A DNA stretch of 64,000 nt from Bacteroidota bacterium (GTDB taxonomy: Bacteria > Bacteroidota > Bacteroidia > Chitinophagales > LD1). The stretch's first letter is position 1; every line of letters starts with the position of its first letter. Under the pieces are notes generated by a model that searched no databases, was not told the origin of the DNA, and saw only the letters and a program-made list of their open reading frames with translations. This document shows, one piece after another, positions 9,065-17,712 of this stretch. Location: NCBI GenBank assembly GCA_016715625.1, contig JADJZU010000002.1, forward strand, positions 124,001 through 188,000, read 5' to 3'. The position numbers and the translations under genes were made by a program.

Positions 9065-9711
9065 GCATTGGGAAGGTAATGAGGCAAGTTTTAGGTAAAA
9101 ATTTTCACTATGTAGGGGAGTTGTACCGCAAAATATTTGTTGATTTAAATAAAGTGCTTTCAGGTATTGAGTTTTCATCAGACAAGAACGACTCATTTAA
9201 ACTGTTGGATATAGGCGGTGGTGATGGCGCATTTATTAATCTCGTAATGGATAAATATCCGAATGCGAAGGTTGATATGATAGACATAGCCGATAACATT
9301 GGTAGTTTTTTAAAACCAGCGCACCTTAGCCGGGTACGTATTTTTAATAAAACAAGTATAGCAACCTATGCTAAAGATTCCTCCCCCAATTCTTTGGATT
9401 GTATTCTCATTATGGATGTATTGCACCACGTTGGGCGTAACCACAGGCATGTCTTCTTTGAAGAACTTAAGATGTTGGTAAATAGTAACCGGAGTTTGAA
9501 GATTATTGTGAAAGACGTGGAGCCAGGCTATTTTATTACCTGGCTCTCATATCTGTCAGATGTATACGTATCTGGCGATAAACAGGTATGGCTGATATCA
9601 AGAGCTAAAGTTATTGAGTATTTCGAATACTACTTTCCTGGTATACAGCATTATGAAACCAACGTTTTTTATCAAAATAAGCCTAATTACTCGATTGTGT
9701 TTCATTTTTAA
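9061..9711 (+). CDS. class I SAM-dependent methyltransferase
   Basis: 216 residues. The SAM-binding motif I is LLDIGGGDGAFINLV, motif II is the acidic VDMIDIAD segment, and the post-II region reads ILIMDVLHHV with a following NRHVFFEEL-type helix. The C-terminal half (KDVEPGYFITWLSYLSDVYVSGD) is less typical and may bind the acceptor or the membrane. The acceptor is unknown; the gene overlaps the glycosyltransferase and precedes a DUF2304 gene by 8 bp, so a glycan or polyprenyl-linked intermediate is plausible. Confidence 0.8.
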   Translation: MSIGKVMRQVLGKNFHYVGELYRKIFVDLNKVLSGIEFSSDKNDSFKLLDIGGGDGAFINLVMDKYPNAKVDMIDIADNIGSFLKPAHLSRVRIFNKTSIATYAKDSSPNSLDCILIMDVLHHVGRNHRHVFFEELKMLVNSNRSLKIIVKDVEPGYFITWLSYLSDVYVSGDKQVWLISRAKVIEYFEYYFPGIQHYETNVFYQNKPNYSIVFHF

Positions 9712-9719
9712 ATTGCGTT

Positions 9720-10055
9720 ATGCTTAACATTAAAGTAATTCTGCTCACACCATTGTTAGCGCTAATACTGTTTTATATAACAAGATTGCGCAACAAAACG
9801 TTTTATCGCCTTGTGCTCATTAGCATTAGCGCGCTTGGAGCTTTGTTCGTCCTTTTTCCCGTTATTCCCAATGAGCTGGCGCATTTAGTTGGAGTAGGCC
9901 GAGGTGCCGATTTGGTGACTTATTTGTTTATCGTTTGTTTCTTTCTGGGGGGGGTTAATCTTTATTCCAAAATCAGAAAACTGGAGGCTAACCAAAATGA
10001 ACTAGTTAGGAAGATTGCCATTGAGCAGGCTCGTAAAGGACCTTTTAAAAGTTAA
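9720..10055 (+). CDS. DUF2304 membrane protein
   Basis: 111 residues with three hydrophobic helices (about 2-19, 28-46, 59-80), the short VGVGRGADLVTYLF motif typical of DUF2304, and a C-terminal amphipathic helix (SKIRKLEANQNELVRKIAIEQ). DUF2304 proteins are usually encoded next to GT2 enzymes that act on polyprenyl phosphate, as here, but their biochemical role is not established to my knowledge. The gene contains an 8-G tract (9947-9954) that is a candidate slippage site. Confidence 0.82.
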   Translation: MLNIKVILLTPLLALILFYITRLRNKTFYRLVLISISALGALFVLFPVIPNELAHLVGVGRGADLVTYLFIVCFFLGGVNLYSKIRKLEANQNELVRKIAIEQARKGPFKS

Positions 10056-10081
10056 AAACAGAGGTCACTTTATTTCCCTGC

Positions 10082-10110
10082 TTGAAATTTGATTGTAAAC
10101 CTTACATTCG
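10082..10110 (+). promoter_or_regulatory. Bacteroidota-type promoter (TTG-N18-TACATTCG)
   Basis: A -33 TTG at 10082-10084, an 18-bp spacer and TACATTCG at 10103-10110, followed by CCAC. It differs from TAnnTTTG by one base and lies 31 bp before the ATG of the lipoprotein at 10142. Confidence 0.5.
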
Positions 10111-10141
10111 CCACATTATTAACGTAAAATCTAAATTAATT

Positions 10142-10390
10142 ATGAAAAAAGGAATGATGCTCACGTTGGCTGTTGGGGGCTTTTTTGCCTTCACTACCAT
10201 TGGTTGTGGAGAAAAGTTCACACCGCTTACTGCCGAGCAAATTACCGCTCAGGTGGATTCACTGTACCAGGCCCAGGAAGCTGCAAAACTTGAAGAACTG
10301 CGCGCTGCTTGCCAAAGCGGATTGCAAGATCAGGTGAATGCAAAAGTGGAAGCACTCAAGGCAGAGTCACAACCGGTAGCTGCTAAATAA
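10142..10390 (+). CDS. small lipoprotein
   Basis: 82 residues from the ATG at 10142; an upstream in-frame start is possible but would place a promoter-like sequence inside the gene. A lipoprotein signal peptide ends in TTIGC, so the mature N-terminus would be a lipidated Cys. The remainder is a short helical segment rich in Ala, Glu and Gln (EQITAQVDSLYQAQEAAKL, DQVNAKVEALKAES). The helix resembles that of the next gene (QSQVDAKLAEL), so the two look like a tandem paralogous pair. Function unknown. Confidence 0.75.
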   Translation: MKKGMMLTLAVGGFFAFTTIGCGEKFTPLTAEQITAQVDSLYQAQEAAKLEELRAACQSGLQDQVNAKVEALKAESQPVAAK

Positions 10391-10416
10391 TTCTTAACCA
10401 AATCAAAAAGTAAAAC

Positions 10417-10857
10417 ATGAAAAAGATATTATTCCTTATCACAGGCTCGGCAATTATCTTCTCTGCCTGCAACAATGCCGAAGAAGCAAAAAAGCAATCT
10501 GAAGAGCAGGCAGCTGCAATACAATCGCAGGTGGATGCAAAGTTAGCAGAGTTGAGTTCGGTGGTAGATGCTGAGTGTGCAGCTACTGTAGATTCATTAG
10601 CTACAGAAGCCTACAATGTTTGGGTAGAAGAAGAAGCGGCTGCTGCAAAAAAAGCCGGCAAGAAGCCAACAGTAAAACCTAAACCCAAGCCAGCCCCTGT
10701 AAAAGAAGAACCTAAAAAAGATATTGGTAACAAAGTGGATGTAGGCCAGCAAGGTGGCACAAACACCAACACTAATAAAGTAGATGTAGGTCAAAAAGGG
10801 TCTGAGTCTACAAATACAAAGAAACTGAACGTAGGTCAGAAAGGTCAAAACCCTTAA
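10417..10857 (+). CDS. small lipoprotein with C-terminal VGQKG repeats
   Basis: 146 residues. A lipoprotein signal peptide ends in IFSAC. Then comes a helical Ala/Glu/Gln stretch (about 22-75), a Lys/Pro-rich linker (KKPTVKPKPKPAPVKEEPKK), and three imperfect 15-residue repeats of NKVDVGQxGxxxTNT at about 105-146. The linker and repeats suggest an extended periplasmic or surface element, perhaps contacting peptidoglycan; that is inference. It follows the other small lipoprotein by 26 bp and ends before a strong terminator. Confidence 0.75.
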   Translation: MKKILFLITGSAIIFSACNNAEEAKKQSEEQAAAIQSQVDAKLAELSSVVDAECAATVDSLATEAYNVWVEEEAAAAKKAGKKPTVKPKPKPAPVKEEPKKDIGNKVDVGQQGGTNTNTNKVDVGQKGSESTNTKKLNVGQKGQNP

Positions 10858-10883
10858 TCATTATTTAGTTAGAAAATTGACAG

Positions 10884-10908
10884 AGCCCCGCTACGCGGGG
10901 CTTTTTTT
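10884..10908 (+). terminator. intrinsic terminator after the lipoprotein pair
   Basis: Perfect 8-bp stem AGCCCCGC / GCGGGGCT with loop TAC, followed by seven T. Confidence 0.92.
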
Positions 10909-11002
10909 ATAATCGTATTCGTATCTAAAGTGGTAGATAGAGTGATTGCTAGGTTTCTACTAGTAAAAATTTTTACTATCTCAAGTAGTGTAAAACAAAA
11001 AA

Positions 11003-11028
11003 GACCCCGTATTTGCGGGGTCTTTTTT
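11003..11028. terminator. bidirectional intrinsic terminator
   Basis: Stem GACCCCG / CGGGGTC with a 6-nt loop, flanked by an A run on the left and a T run on the right, so it can act in both directions. It lies 21 bp past the stop of the minus-strand gene that ends at 11049. Confidence 0.9.
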
Positions 11029-11048
11029 ATAGAGATAGAACAATACGT

Positions 11049-11471
11049 TTAGTTCTGTGTCCAAGTGCAGGCATCAGATGCACCACCGGCAGTAACTGTA
11101 TAGGTTACTTTTACTTTACCGGCATCAACTGTAGCGCTTCCGCTGATTTGACCAGTTCCGAAAGTTTGGTTAGCGATAGTGATATCACCATCTGCCTGAA
11201 CAGTTCCTGTGTTGTTGAACGCAGCACCATAAAGGTTGTTGAAGTTTACTTTAGTTACATCACTTGCTACGCTGGTGATGTTCACTGCTATGGTTGAATT
11301 ACCAGTGGTGCAAGACTCAGTGCCGTTGAAAGCGCCAAGATATTTTGTTCTTACTTCAGTTTTGCAATCGTCACCTTCGTAACCCAGGTCACATGTCTTG
11401 GTGCAAGAGTTTACTCCTGCGATAGTGCCAACTAATGCGATGGCAACAAACGTTCTAAATACTTTTTTCAT
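11049..11471 (-). CDS. lipoprotein with a short EGF-like Cys-rich motif
   Basis: 140 residues. The signal peptide ends in GVNSC, a plausible lipobox. Immediately after is a compact Cys motif, CTKTCDLGYEGDDCKTE, like the last half of an EGF module, then RTKYLGAFNGTESCTTG and a Ser/Thr/Asn-rich beta-strand domain with two more cysteines. Bacteroidota encode many lipoproteins of this plan (Cys-rich GYEG motif followed by a YLGxF domain); their function is unknown to me. It is a single-gene unit with a good promoter upstream and a terminator downstream. Confidence 0.75.
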   Translation of the reverse strand: MKKVFRTFVAIALVGTIAGVNSCTKTCDLGYEGDDCKTEVRTKYLGAFNGTESCTTGNSTIAVNITSVASDVTKVNFNNLYGAAFNNTGTVQADGDITIANQTFGTGQISGSATVDAGKVKVTYTVTAGGASDACTWTQN

Positions 11472-11506
11472 CGTTGTTTAATTTTGGTTTTAAAATTTTG
11501 TGCGCG

Positions 11507-11535
11507 CAAATCTAAGTGAATTTAGATAGGTTCAA
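11507..11535 (-). promoter_or_regulatory. promoter of the EGF-motif lipoprotein (TTG-N18-TAGATTTG)
   Basis: On the minus strand, TTG, an 18-bp spacer, then TAGATTTG, a full match to TAnnTTTG, 36 bp upstream of the ATG at 11471. Confidence 0.75.
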
Positions 11536-11602
11536 AATTTGAAGTGTTAAACTAAATGGATGCTAGTTAACAGGCAATCAACAATACATTTACTATTGCA
11601 AC

Positions 11603-12673
11603 ATGGATAATTTGACAGACGAGGATGTATTGCAGGACGGAGTTGACACAGGGGACGATTTTGTAGAGCAAGTAACCCTAACTACTGATAAAGGGCAAAC
11701 TCCGGTACGCATTGACAAGTTTTTGCACAATCATCTTGGGCATCATATCAGTCGCAGTAAAATTCAACATGCAGCAAACACAGGCAGTATCGTTGTAAAC
11801 GGCAAGCCTGTGAAACCCAGCTATAAAATTCGTCCGCTCGATGAGATAGAATTATTAATCCCTCGCAGCAAAGAGAATTATGATCTGGTAGCCGAAAACA
11901 TTCCTTTAGATATAATTTATGAGGATGACGACCTGGTAGTGGTCAACAAAGAACAGAAAATGGTGGTTCATCCCGGGCTTGGAAATCCCCGCGGCACGCT
12001 GATTAACGCCATGTTGTATCATTTTCAAAACCTTCCGAACGGAGGGGAGCAATTCAGGCCGGGGATGGTGCACCGAATCGACAAAGGAACCAGTGGACTG
12101 TTAGTAATGGCTAAAACAGAATTCGCATTGGCGCACTTGGCCAAGCAATTTTTTAATCGGACTACTGACAGAAAATATCTTGCTTTAGTATGGGGTGATG
12201 TAAAAGAAGAGGAGGGAACTATCGAGGGAAACATTGGCAGACATAGCAGAGAACGCAGGCAATTTGATGTGTATCCGGATGGAGATTTTGGCAAACCGGC
12301 CATAACCCACTATAAAGTATTGGAGCGTTTGAACTACGTTACATTAGTGGAATGTGAATTGGAAACCGGCAGAACACACCAAATACGTGTGCACATGAAA
12401 CACATTGGCCACACATTGTTCAATGATGAGCGATACGGAGGGAACAGAGTTTTGAAAGGAACTATATACAGTAAATACAAACAGTTTATAGATAACTGCT
12501 TTAATATAATGCCCCGGCAGGCCTTGCATGCTGCTACGCTGGGTTTTATTCACCCTACTACCGGTAAACACATGTTTTTTGAAGCGCCTCTGCCGGCCGA
12601 TTTTACGGCTGTGTTAGAAAAGTGGCGCAAATATTGGTCCAACCCGAACTCTGTAGTGGCCGATGAAGACTAG
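11603..12673 (+). CDS. rluD: RluA-family 23S rRNA pseudouridine synthase
   Basis: 356 residues. An acidic N-terminal extension (about 1-30) precedes an S4 RNA-binding domain (VRIDKFLHNHLG...SRSKIQHAANTGSIVVNG), then the catalytic pseudouridine synthase domain with the active-site Asp in MVHRIDKGTSGLLV and the conserved GRTHQIRVHMKHIGH. The S4 plus HRIDxxTSG arrangement is that of RluD (helix 69, positions 1911/1915/1917); RluC is the alternative. It converges on the cyanophycinase gene, the two stop codons sharing one CTAG. Confidence 0.9.
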   Translation: MDNLTDEDVLQDGVDTGDDFVEQVTLTTDKGQTPVRIDKFLHNHLGHHISRSKIQHAANTGSIVVNGKPVKPSYKIRPLDEIELLIPRSKENYDLVAENIPLDIIYEDDDLVVVNKEQKMVVHPGLGNPRGTLINAMLYHFQNLPNGGEQFRPGMVHRIDKGTSGLLVMAKTEFALAHLAKQFFNRTTDRKYLALVWGDVKEEEGTIEGNIGRHSRERRQFDVYPDGDFGKPAITHYKVLERLNYVTLVECELETGRTHQIRVHMKHIGHTLFNDERYGGNRVLKGTIYSKYKQFIDNCFNIMPRQALHAATLGFIHPTTGKHMFFEAPLPADFTAVLEKWRKYWSNPNSVVADED

Positions 12674-13494
12674 ATTGTAAAGTGGTCGCCTTGTTCCAGA
12701 ATATCCACCTGAAGGTTTGAAATGGAAATAGGGGAGCCATCTTCAACTTCATGAACGTTGCTCCGCGTAATCTGCCTCCCATCTATTACTAACACAATTC
12801 CGCTTCCAATAACCTCAAATTGCTTTCCTTGAGTAATTACCACCCCCGTATCTTCGCTTAACCCAATACCGATTTGTGAATGGTTCAAAGCTACCGTTTT
12901 CGATAGCCGAACGAATCGTCCCCGTTTATTTACATGCGAGTCTATAATGACTCCGTCTATAAACCATAATCCGGTTTCTATTTTGACAATGCCCTTTAAA
13001 TGTGCGTGCGCAGCGTGACCATCCGCAATCATTACACGGCTCATGGCCATGGCACCTGCGCTCGTGCCGGCAATCACAAGTTTTTCTTGTTGATAGCGTT
13101 GCTTTAAAATTTCAAGAAACTCCGTTTTGTAAAAAGTAGAAATGAGCTTTGCCTGATTACCGCCACTGAACATCACTGCAGTGCATGATTTCAATCGCTC
13201 AATTATTTCACTGCTTTCGGCATCTTTTGTTTTTCGAATACGCATATGTTCCACCTTGCCTATTCCCAGTTTCGAAAATGCCTGCAGGTAGTTTCTGCTG
13301 ACCTCTCCGGGAATCTGCGATGCCGTAGTAATTACTTCAATATATCCATCTTTTCCACCGGCTTCTTCGACCACCCGTTTTAAAACTCCGAGGGGTTCGA
13401 AGTGTTTGTTGCGTTTATTTATTTCTCGCAATTCGCGGTCGTTGCCTTTGTCTTCGGCACCACCAATTGCAATTAATTTACCCTGAGTGGACAT
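12670..13494 (-). CDS. cphB: cyanophycinase
   Basis: 274-residue S51-family serine exopeptidase that cuts cyanophycin (multi-L-arginyl-poly-L-aspartate) into beta-Asp-Arg dipeptides. The nucleophile Ser is in the elbow GTSAGAMAMS; other family blocks are GGAEDKG near the N-terminus, VMFSGGNQAKL, and DSHVNKRGRFVRL. The length matches cytoplasmic cyanophycinases and there is no signal peptide. It stands divergent from a small exported protein and from cphA, so both synthesis and breakdown are encoded here. The stop overlaps that of rluD. Confidence 0.92.
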   Translation of the reverse strand: MSTQGKLIAIGGAEDKGNDRELREINKRNKHFEPLGVLKRVVEEAGGKDGYIEVITTASQIPGEVSRNYLQAFSKLGIGKVEHMRIRKTKDAESSEIIERLKSCTAVMFSGGNQAKLISTFYKTEFLEILKQRYQQEKLVIAGTSAGAMAMSRVMIADGHAAHAHLKGIVKIETGLWFIDGVIIDSHVNKRGRFVRLSKTVALNHSQIGIGLSEDTGVVITQGKQFEVIGSGIVLVIDGRQITRSNVHEVEDGSPISISNLQVDILEQGDHFTI

Positions 13495-13612
13495 GTTGCT
13501 TCTTTAAAAATATGAATGCGCTAATATGTTAAAAGGTTTCGCTGAGTTTTGAACAGTGTAACCTTTGTGTTGTGCATAACGTATATGCTTGTCCAAACTA
13601 AAATTGAAAATT

Positions 13613-14158
13613 ATGAAACGTTTGAATTACCTCCCCATACTTGCTACAGTCTTTATCTTAGCTCAATCCTTTACTCCAAACCGAAATGAGGCTCCATCAG
13701 ACCCACTATGCACTTCCCCTATTTGTGCTCGTATTGATGGCTACCCATTTGATTTTCGCGAGCAAAATAAGTTTACCACTTCATTTAATGCTAATCAGGA
13801 TGCTGTAATCTTTACCTTTTATGGCAATCAAGTTAAAGATAAAAGCGGTGTATATAACGACCAGAAAATTGATGTGGAAATCCCACTCAAAGCGCTGGAA
13901 CAAGGAAATGTTTCTACTAAAAAGGTGAATTTTGAATTTAATAAACAGAAGTTTTTCAGTTTGCCTTCCGAAACAGATTTCTTTGTAACTGATTTAAAAT
14001 GGAATGCAGACAAAACAGGGTTTTCTATTACGGCTAGTTTCGAAACCAATGTAAAACAATCAGCATCGGCCGATATAAACGAACCGATATTGGGGATTAA
14101 AGGGCAGTTCGAAAATATAACCGTAAACCTGCCATCGGCCGCCACGGCACAGAAATAA
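13613..14158 (+). CDS. exported protein of unknown function between cphB and cphA
   Basis: 181 residues from the ATG at 13613, chosen because a signal peptide starts there (MKRLNYLPILATVFILAQSF). The mature part contains SDPLCTSPICARIDGYPFDF, with two cysteines, and then a predicted all-beta domain with alternating polar and hydrophobic residues. I do not recognise a family. It lies between divergent cphB and cphA but has its own terminator, so a role in cyanophycin metabolism is not implied; an exported protein could not touch a cytoplasmic granule. Confidence 0.7.
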   Translation: MKRLNYLPILATVFILAQSFTPNRNEAPSDPLCTSPICARIDGYPFDFREQNKFTTSFNANQDAVIFTFYGNQVKDKSGVYNDQKIDVEIPLKALEQGNVSTKKVNFEFNKQKFFSLPSETDFFVTDLKWNADKTGFSITASFETNVKQSASADINEPILGIKGQFENITVNLPSAATAQK

Positions 14159-14160
14159 TC

Positions 14161-14176
14161 CCAAAATATATTTTGG
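14161..14176. repeat. perfect 16-bp palindrome
   Basis: CCAAAATATATTTTGG, its own reverse complement, begins 2 bp after the stop codon at 14158. It could be a protein-binding site or part of the 3' end structure; there is no second copy that I noticed in the window. Confidence 0.5.
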
Positions 14177-14180
14177 CCTG

Positions 14181-14215
14181 ACGGGTTACACGATTAAGTG
14201 TGCCCGTTTTTTTTT
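14181..14215 (+). terminator. intrinsic terminator after the exported protein gene
   Basis: Stem ACGGG / CCCGT with an inner ACAC / GTGT helix and a small bulge, followed by nine T (14207-14215). Confidence 0.8.
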
Positions 14216-14326
14216 GTTGTATACACTTCATTTTATTTTTCAACAATCATAGATAGCTGATGCGCTAAATTCTATCTTCATTCCTACTCACAAAATAGTT
14301 CACAGAAAACAAGCTGTTACATCATC

Positions 14327-16980
14327 ATGAAAATCCTTGAAATTAAAGTAATGAAAGGTCCCAACTATTGGAGCAATAAGCGCCATAAGTTGATTGTAAT
14401 GAAACTGGATTTAGAAGACTTAGAAGAAAAACCAACAAATAAGATTGACGGGTTTAGCGAGAGATTAGAAGCCATGTTCCCATCCATGTTTGAGCATCGC
14501 TGCAGCGAGGGTGTAGAAGGAGGTTTTTTTTCGAGAGTAAAACACGGTACCTGGATGGGGCATGTGATTGAGCATATCGCTTTAGAAATTCAAACTTTGG
14601 CGGGTATGGAATGTGGTTTTGGACGAACGCGCGAAACCTCTACTCGAGGCATTTATCATGTGGTCTTCTCTTATATGGAAGAAAATGCCGGTGTTTTTGC
14701 AGCAAAAGCATCGGTGAGTATAGCAGAATCACTTATTGCAGGAACGCCTCACGATTTACAGGCCGATATACAAAAGCTGCGCGAGATACGCGAGGATGAA
14801 CGATTGGGACCATCTACCGGCTCCATAGTGGATGAAGCGGTAAAACGGAAAATTCCATGGATTAGATTGAATCGGCATTCATTGGTGCAATTGGGATATG
14901 GTAAAAATCAAAAAAGAATTCAAGCAACTGTGGCTTCCACCACTTCAAATATTGCCGTAGAGATAGCCTGCGATAAAGAGGATACAAAAAATCTATTGGA
15001 GGCAGCCCAGATTCCGGTGCCCAGGGGTAGTGTGATTTATGATGAAGGTGATTTGCAAAAGGCGATTGATAAAATCGGTTACCCGGTAATCACAAAACCA
15101 TTGGATGGAAATCATGGCAAAGGTGTAACAACGAATCTTCGAAACTGGGAAGATGCTTTGCGTGGAATGGAGATAGCTAAAAAATATTCGCGAGCCGTTA
15201 TTTGCGAAAAATACATTACGGGACGCGACCACCGTGTGCTGGTCATTAATTACAAATTTGTAGCAGCTGCTTTAAGAACTCCTGCGGCTGTATTTGGCGA
15301 TGGTCAACACACCATTCAGCAGTTGATTGATAAAGTAAATTCCGATCCTCGCAGAGGTTACGGACATGAGAAAGTTTTGACAGCCATTAAAGTGGATGAT
15401 CAAACCATGGCTATGTTGGCGAAGATGAATTACACTTTAGATACGGTTATTGCGGCAGGGGAGGAGCTTTGGCTAAAGCCAACAGCTAATTTATCTACCG
15501 GAGGTACGGCTACGGATGTTACAGACATCGTTCACCCGAACAACATCTTTATGGCCGAGCGTATTGCCAGAATTATCGGATTAGATATTTGTGGCATAGA
15601 TATAATGGCCGACAATTTAAGTGAACCCATTACTGAAAACGGAGGGGCTATTCTGGAAGTAAATGCGGCTCCCGGTTTCAGAATGCATCTGGATCCCACA
15701 GAAGGAATTGGCCGGAATGTAGCAGAGCCGGTTATAGATATGCTGTATCCGGCCGGCACACCTTCCCGTATTCCAATTATTGCTGTATCAGGAACGAATG
15801 GAAAAACTACCACCACCAGGCTATTGGCACACATCGTAAAACAAATGGGATACCACGTGGGCTTTACTACCACGGAGGGAGTTTATATACAGAATCAGAT
15901 GATGATGCAAGGTGATTGCACGGGACCGGTGAGTGCAGAGTTTGTTTTAAAAGACCCAACTGTAGATTTTGCTGTGTTGGAATGCGCAAGAGGTGGAATT
16001 TTGAGGGCCGGACTTGGTTTTCATAATTGCGATATGGCTGTGGTCACTAACATCGCTCCCGACCACCTGGGCTTGGGCGGCATCGATACTTTGCAACAGT
16101 TGGCACGGGTAAAAGCGGTGGTGCCTAAGGCGGTATTACCTGGTGGATATGCTATTCTAAATGCCGATGACGATTTGGTGTATGCCATGCGCGAAGACTT
16201 AGATTGTAAGGTCGCGCTCTTTAGCATGGACGAAAACAATCCTCGCATCAAGGAACATTCAGCGGCAAATGGCATTTCCTGTGTGTATGAAAATGGATAC
16301 TTCACCATTCTAAAGGAAGCTGGAAAATAAGGATAGATAAAGTAAGTCAAGCGCCTATTACCTTCGGTGGTAAAGCAGATTTTAACATTCAAAACGCGTT
16401 GGGTGCAATTCTGGCTTCTTACTTACAAGGATTTAAAATCGAAGACATAAAAATTGCCTTAGAAACATTTGTTCCATCTCCAGTGCAAACACCCGGCCGC
16501 ATGAACGTTTTTAATTTTAGAAACTTTACAGTGATAGCCGACTATGCACACAACGCACATGGAATGCGGGCTATAGGAAAATTTGTAAGCAAAGTGGAGG
16601 CTACTAAAAAGGTGGGGCTGATAGCTGGAGTGGGAGACAGGCGCGATGAAGATACCATTGAACTGGCTCAGGAAGCTGCCAAAGTTTTTGATGAGATAAT
16701 TATCCGGCAGGATAGAAATTTACGAGGAAGGACAGAAGAGGAAATTATTGCGCTACTAAAAAATGGCATAGCCAACGTAGACCCCAATAAAAAGGTGACT
16801 GTAATAATGCGCGAAAGCGAAGCGGTGGAATATGCTATCAAGAATGCCCAGAAAGGTTCGTTTCTGGTAATTATTCATGATGTGGTGGTGGCGGTGCTGG
16901 AGCAGTTACAAAAGCTAAAGGAGCAGGAGGATAATGCATCACCTCTTCGGGTGGATAGCATGACCGATTGGATGATATAG
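14327..16980 (+). CDS. cphA: cyanophycin synthetase, with one apparent frameshift
   Basis: 884 residues when repaired, within the usual 870-900. It polymerises aspartate and arginine into cyanophycin using ATP. Order of domains: the CphA-specific N-terminal domain (about 1-160; HGTWMGHVIEHIALEIQ), an ATP-grasp domain (about 205-470; ITKPLDGNHGKGV, ILEVNAAPGFRMH), and a Mur-ligase-like domain with the P-loop GTNGKTTTTR near residue 489 and VLECARGGILRAGLGF. The frame breaks near 16324-16327. One extra A in that AAAA run gives KEAGKIRIDKVSQAPITFGG and rejoins the C-terminus (ADYAHNAHGM, GVGDRRDEDT). I treat the gene as intact with a sequence error. Confidence 0.9.
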
Positions 16981-16981
16981 A

Positions 16982-17701
16982 TTAACTGTTGCCGAAATTC
17001 TGTTTAACAACTCTGTATGCTTCCTGGATAGCAAGCAGTTTTTCGGTCAGTTTTTTCTTCTCCTCTTCACTCAGGGTTTTGTTTCTGTCAGGATGGTATT
17101 TTAAAACCAGTTTTCGGTAGCTTCTTCTCACATCTTCCGGGGAGGCTGTTTTTGTTACCTCCAACACATCGTAGTAATTCAGCGAGGTTTCAGTGATTTC
17201 GCTTTTTAGTTTCCTGAATTCTACATCATTTACGTTCATATAACCAGCTACCCTGAAGATGAAGTAGTTTTCTTGTTGGTTCAACTCTCCATCACTTTTG
17301 GCTAACTCCAGTAAAAAACGAACCACTTGAATTCTTGTGTGTAGTTTGGTGTAAATTCTGATTTGGTCACACACTACGCCCAAATCATATTCTTTATTGA
17401 GGCAATGATGCAACACTTGAGTTCGTTCCTGAGATAGCTGAGGGTCGAAATGTTCGCCTAAAAATGTAGTAGTGAAAGAAATCTCTGCGGCTGAAATTTT
17501 ACCGTCAATTTTAATGAGATGGGATGCCAATACCAATATGTTTACTTCCAGTTCACTAATGCCACTGGATAGTTTTTGCGCATCGCTTTTATTCTTATCT
17601 GTGAGGTAGTTGCCGGCCAAAAAGCCCAATATTCCACCCAACGGGTTCCCGGTTACCATCCATCCGATGCCGGCTCCAAGCCATTTTTCGTATCTGGGCA
17701 T
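16982..17701 (-). CDS. TerB plus DnaJ-domain protein (DjlA-like co-chaperone)
   Basis: 239 residues. A glycine-rich hydrophobic N-terminus (GAGIGWMVTGNPLGGILGFLAGNYL) may sit in the membrane. The middle (about 45-165) is a helical TerB-like domain (LASHLIKIDGKISAAE, ELAKSDGELNQQE). The C-terminus is a J domain from about 172 (YYDVLEVTKTASPEDVRRSYR) with the HPD triad in LKYHPDRN, which stimulates DnaK ATPase. The TerB-then-J arrangement is that of DjlA. It is 11 bp downstream of lgt, last in the namZ-fmt-lgt run, and converges on cphA with a 1-bp gap. Confidence 0.85.
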   Translation of the reverse strand: MPRYEKWLGAGIGWMVTGNPLGGILGFLAGNYLTDKNKSDAQKLSSGISELEVNILVLASHLIKIDGKISAAEISFTTTFLGEHFDPQLSQERTQVLHHCLNKEYDLGVVCDQIRIYTKLHTRIQVVRFLLELAKSDGELNQQENYFIFRVAGYMNVNDVEFRKLKSEITETSLNYYDVLEVTKTASPEDVRRSYRKLVLKYHPDRNKTLSEEEKKKLTEKLLAIQEAYRVVKQNFGNS

Positions 17702-17712
17702 TTATAAACTCC

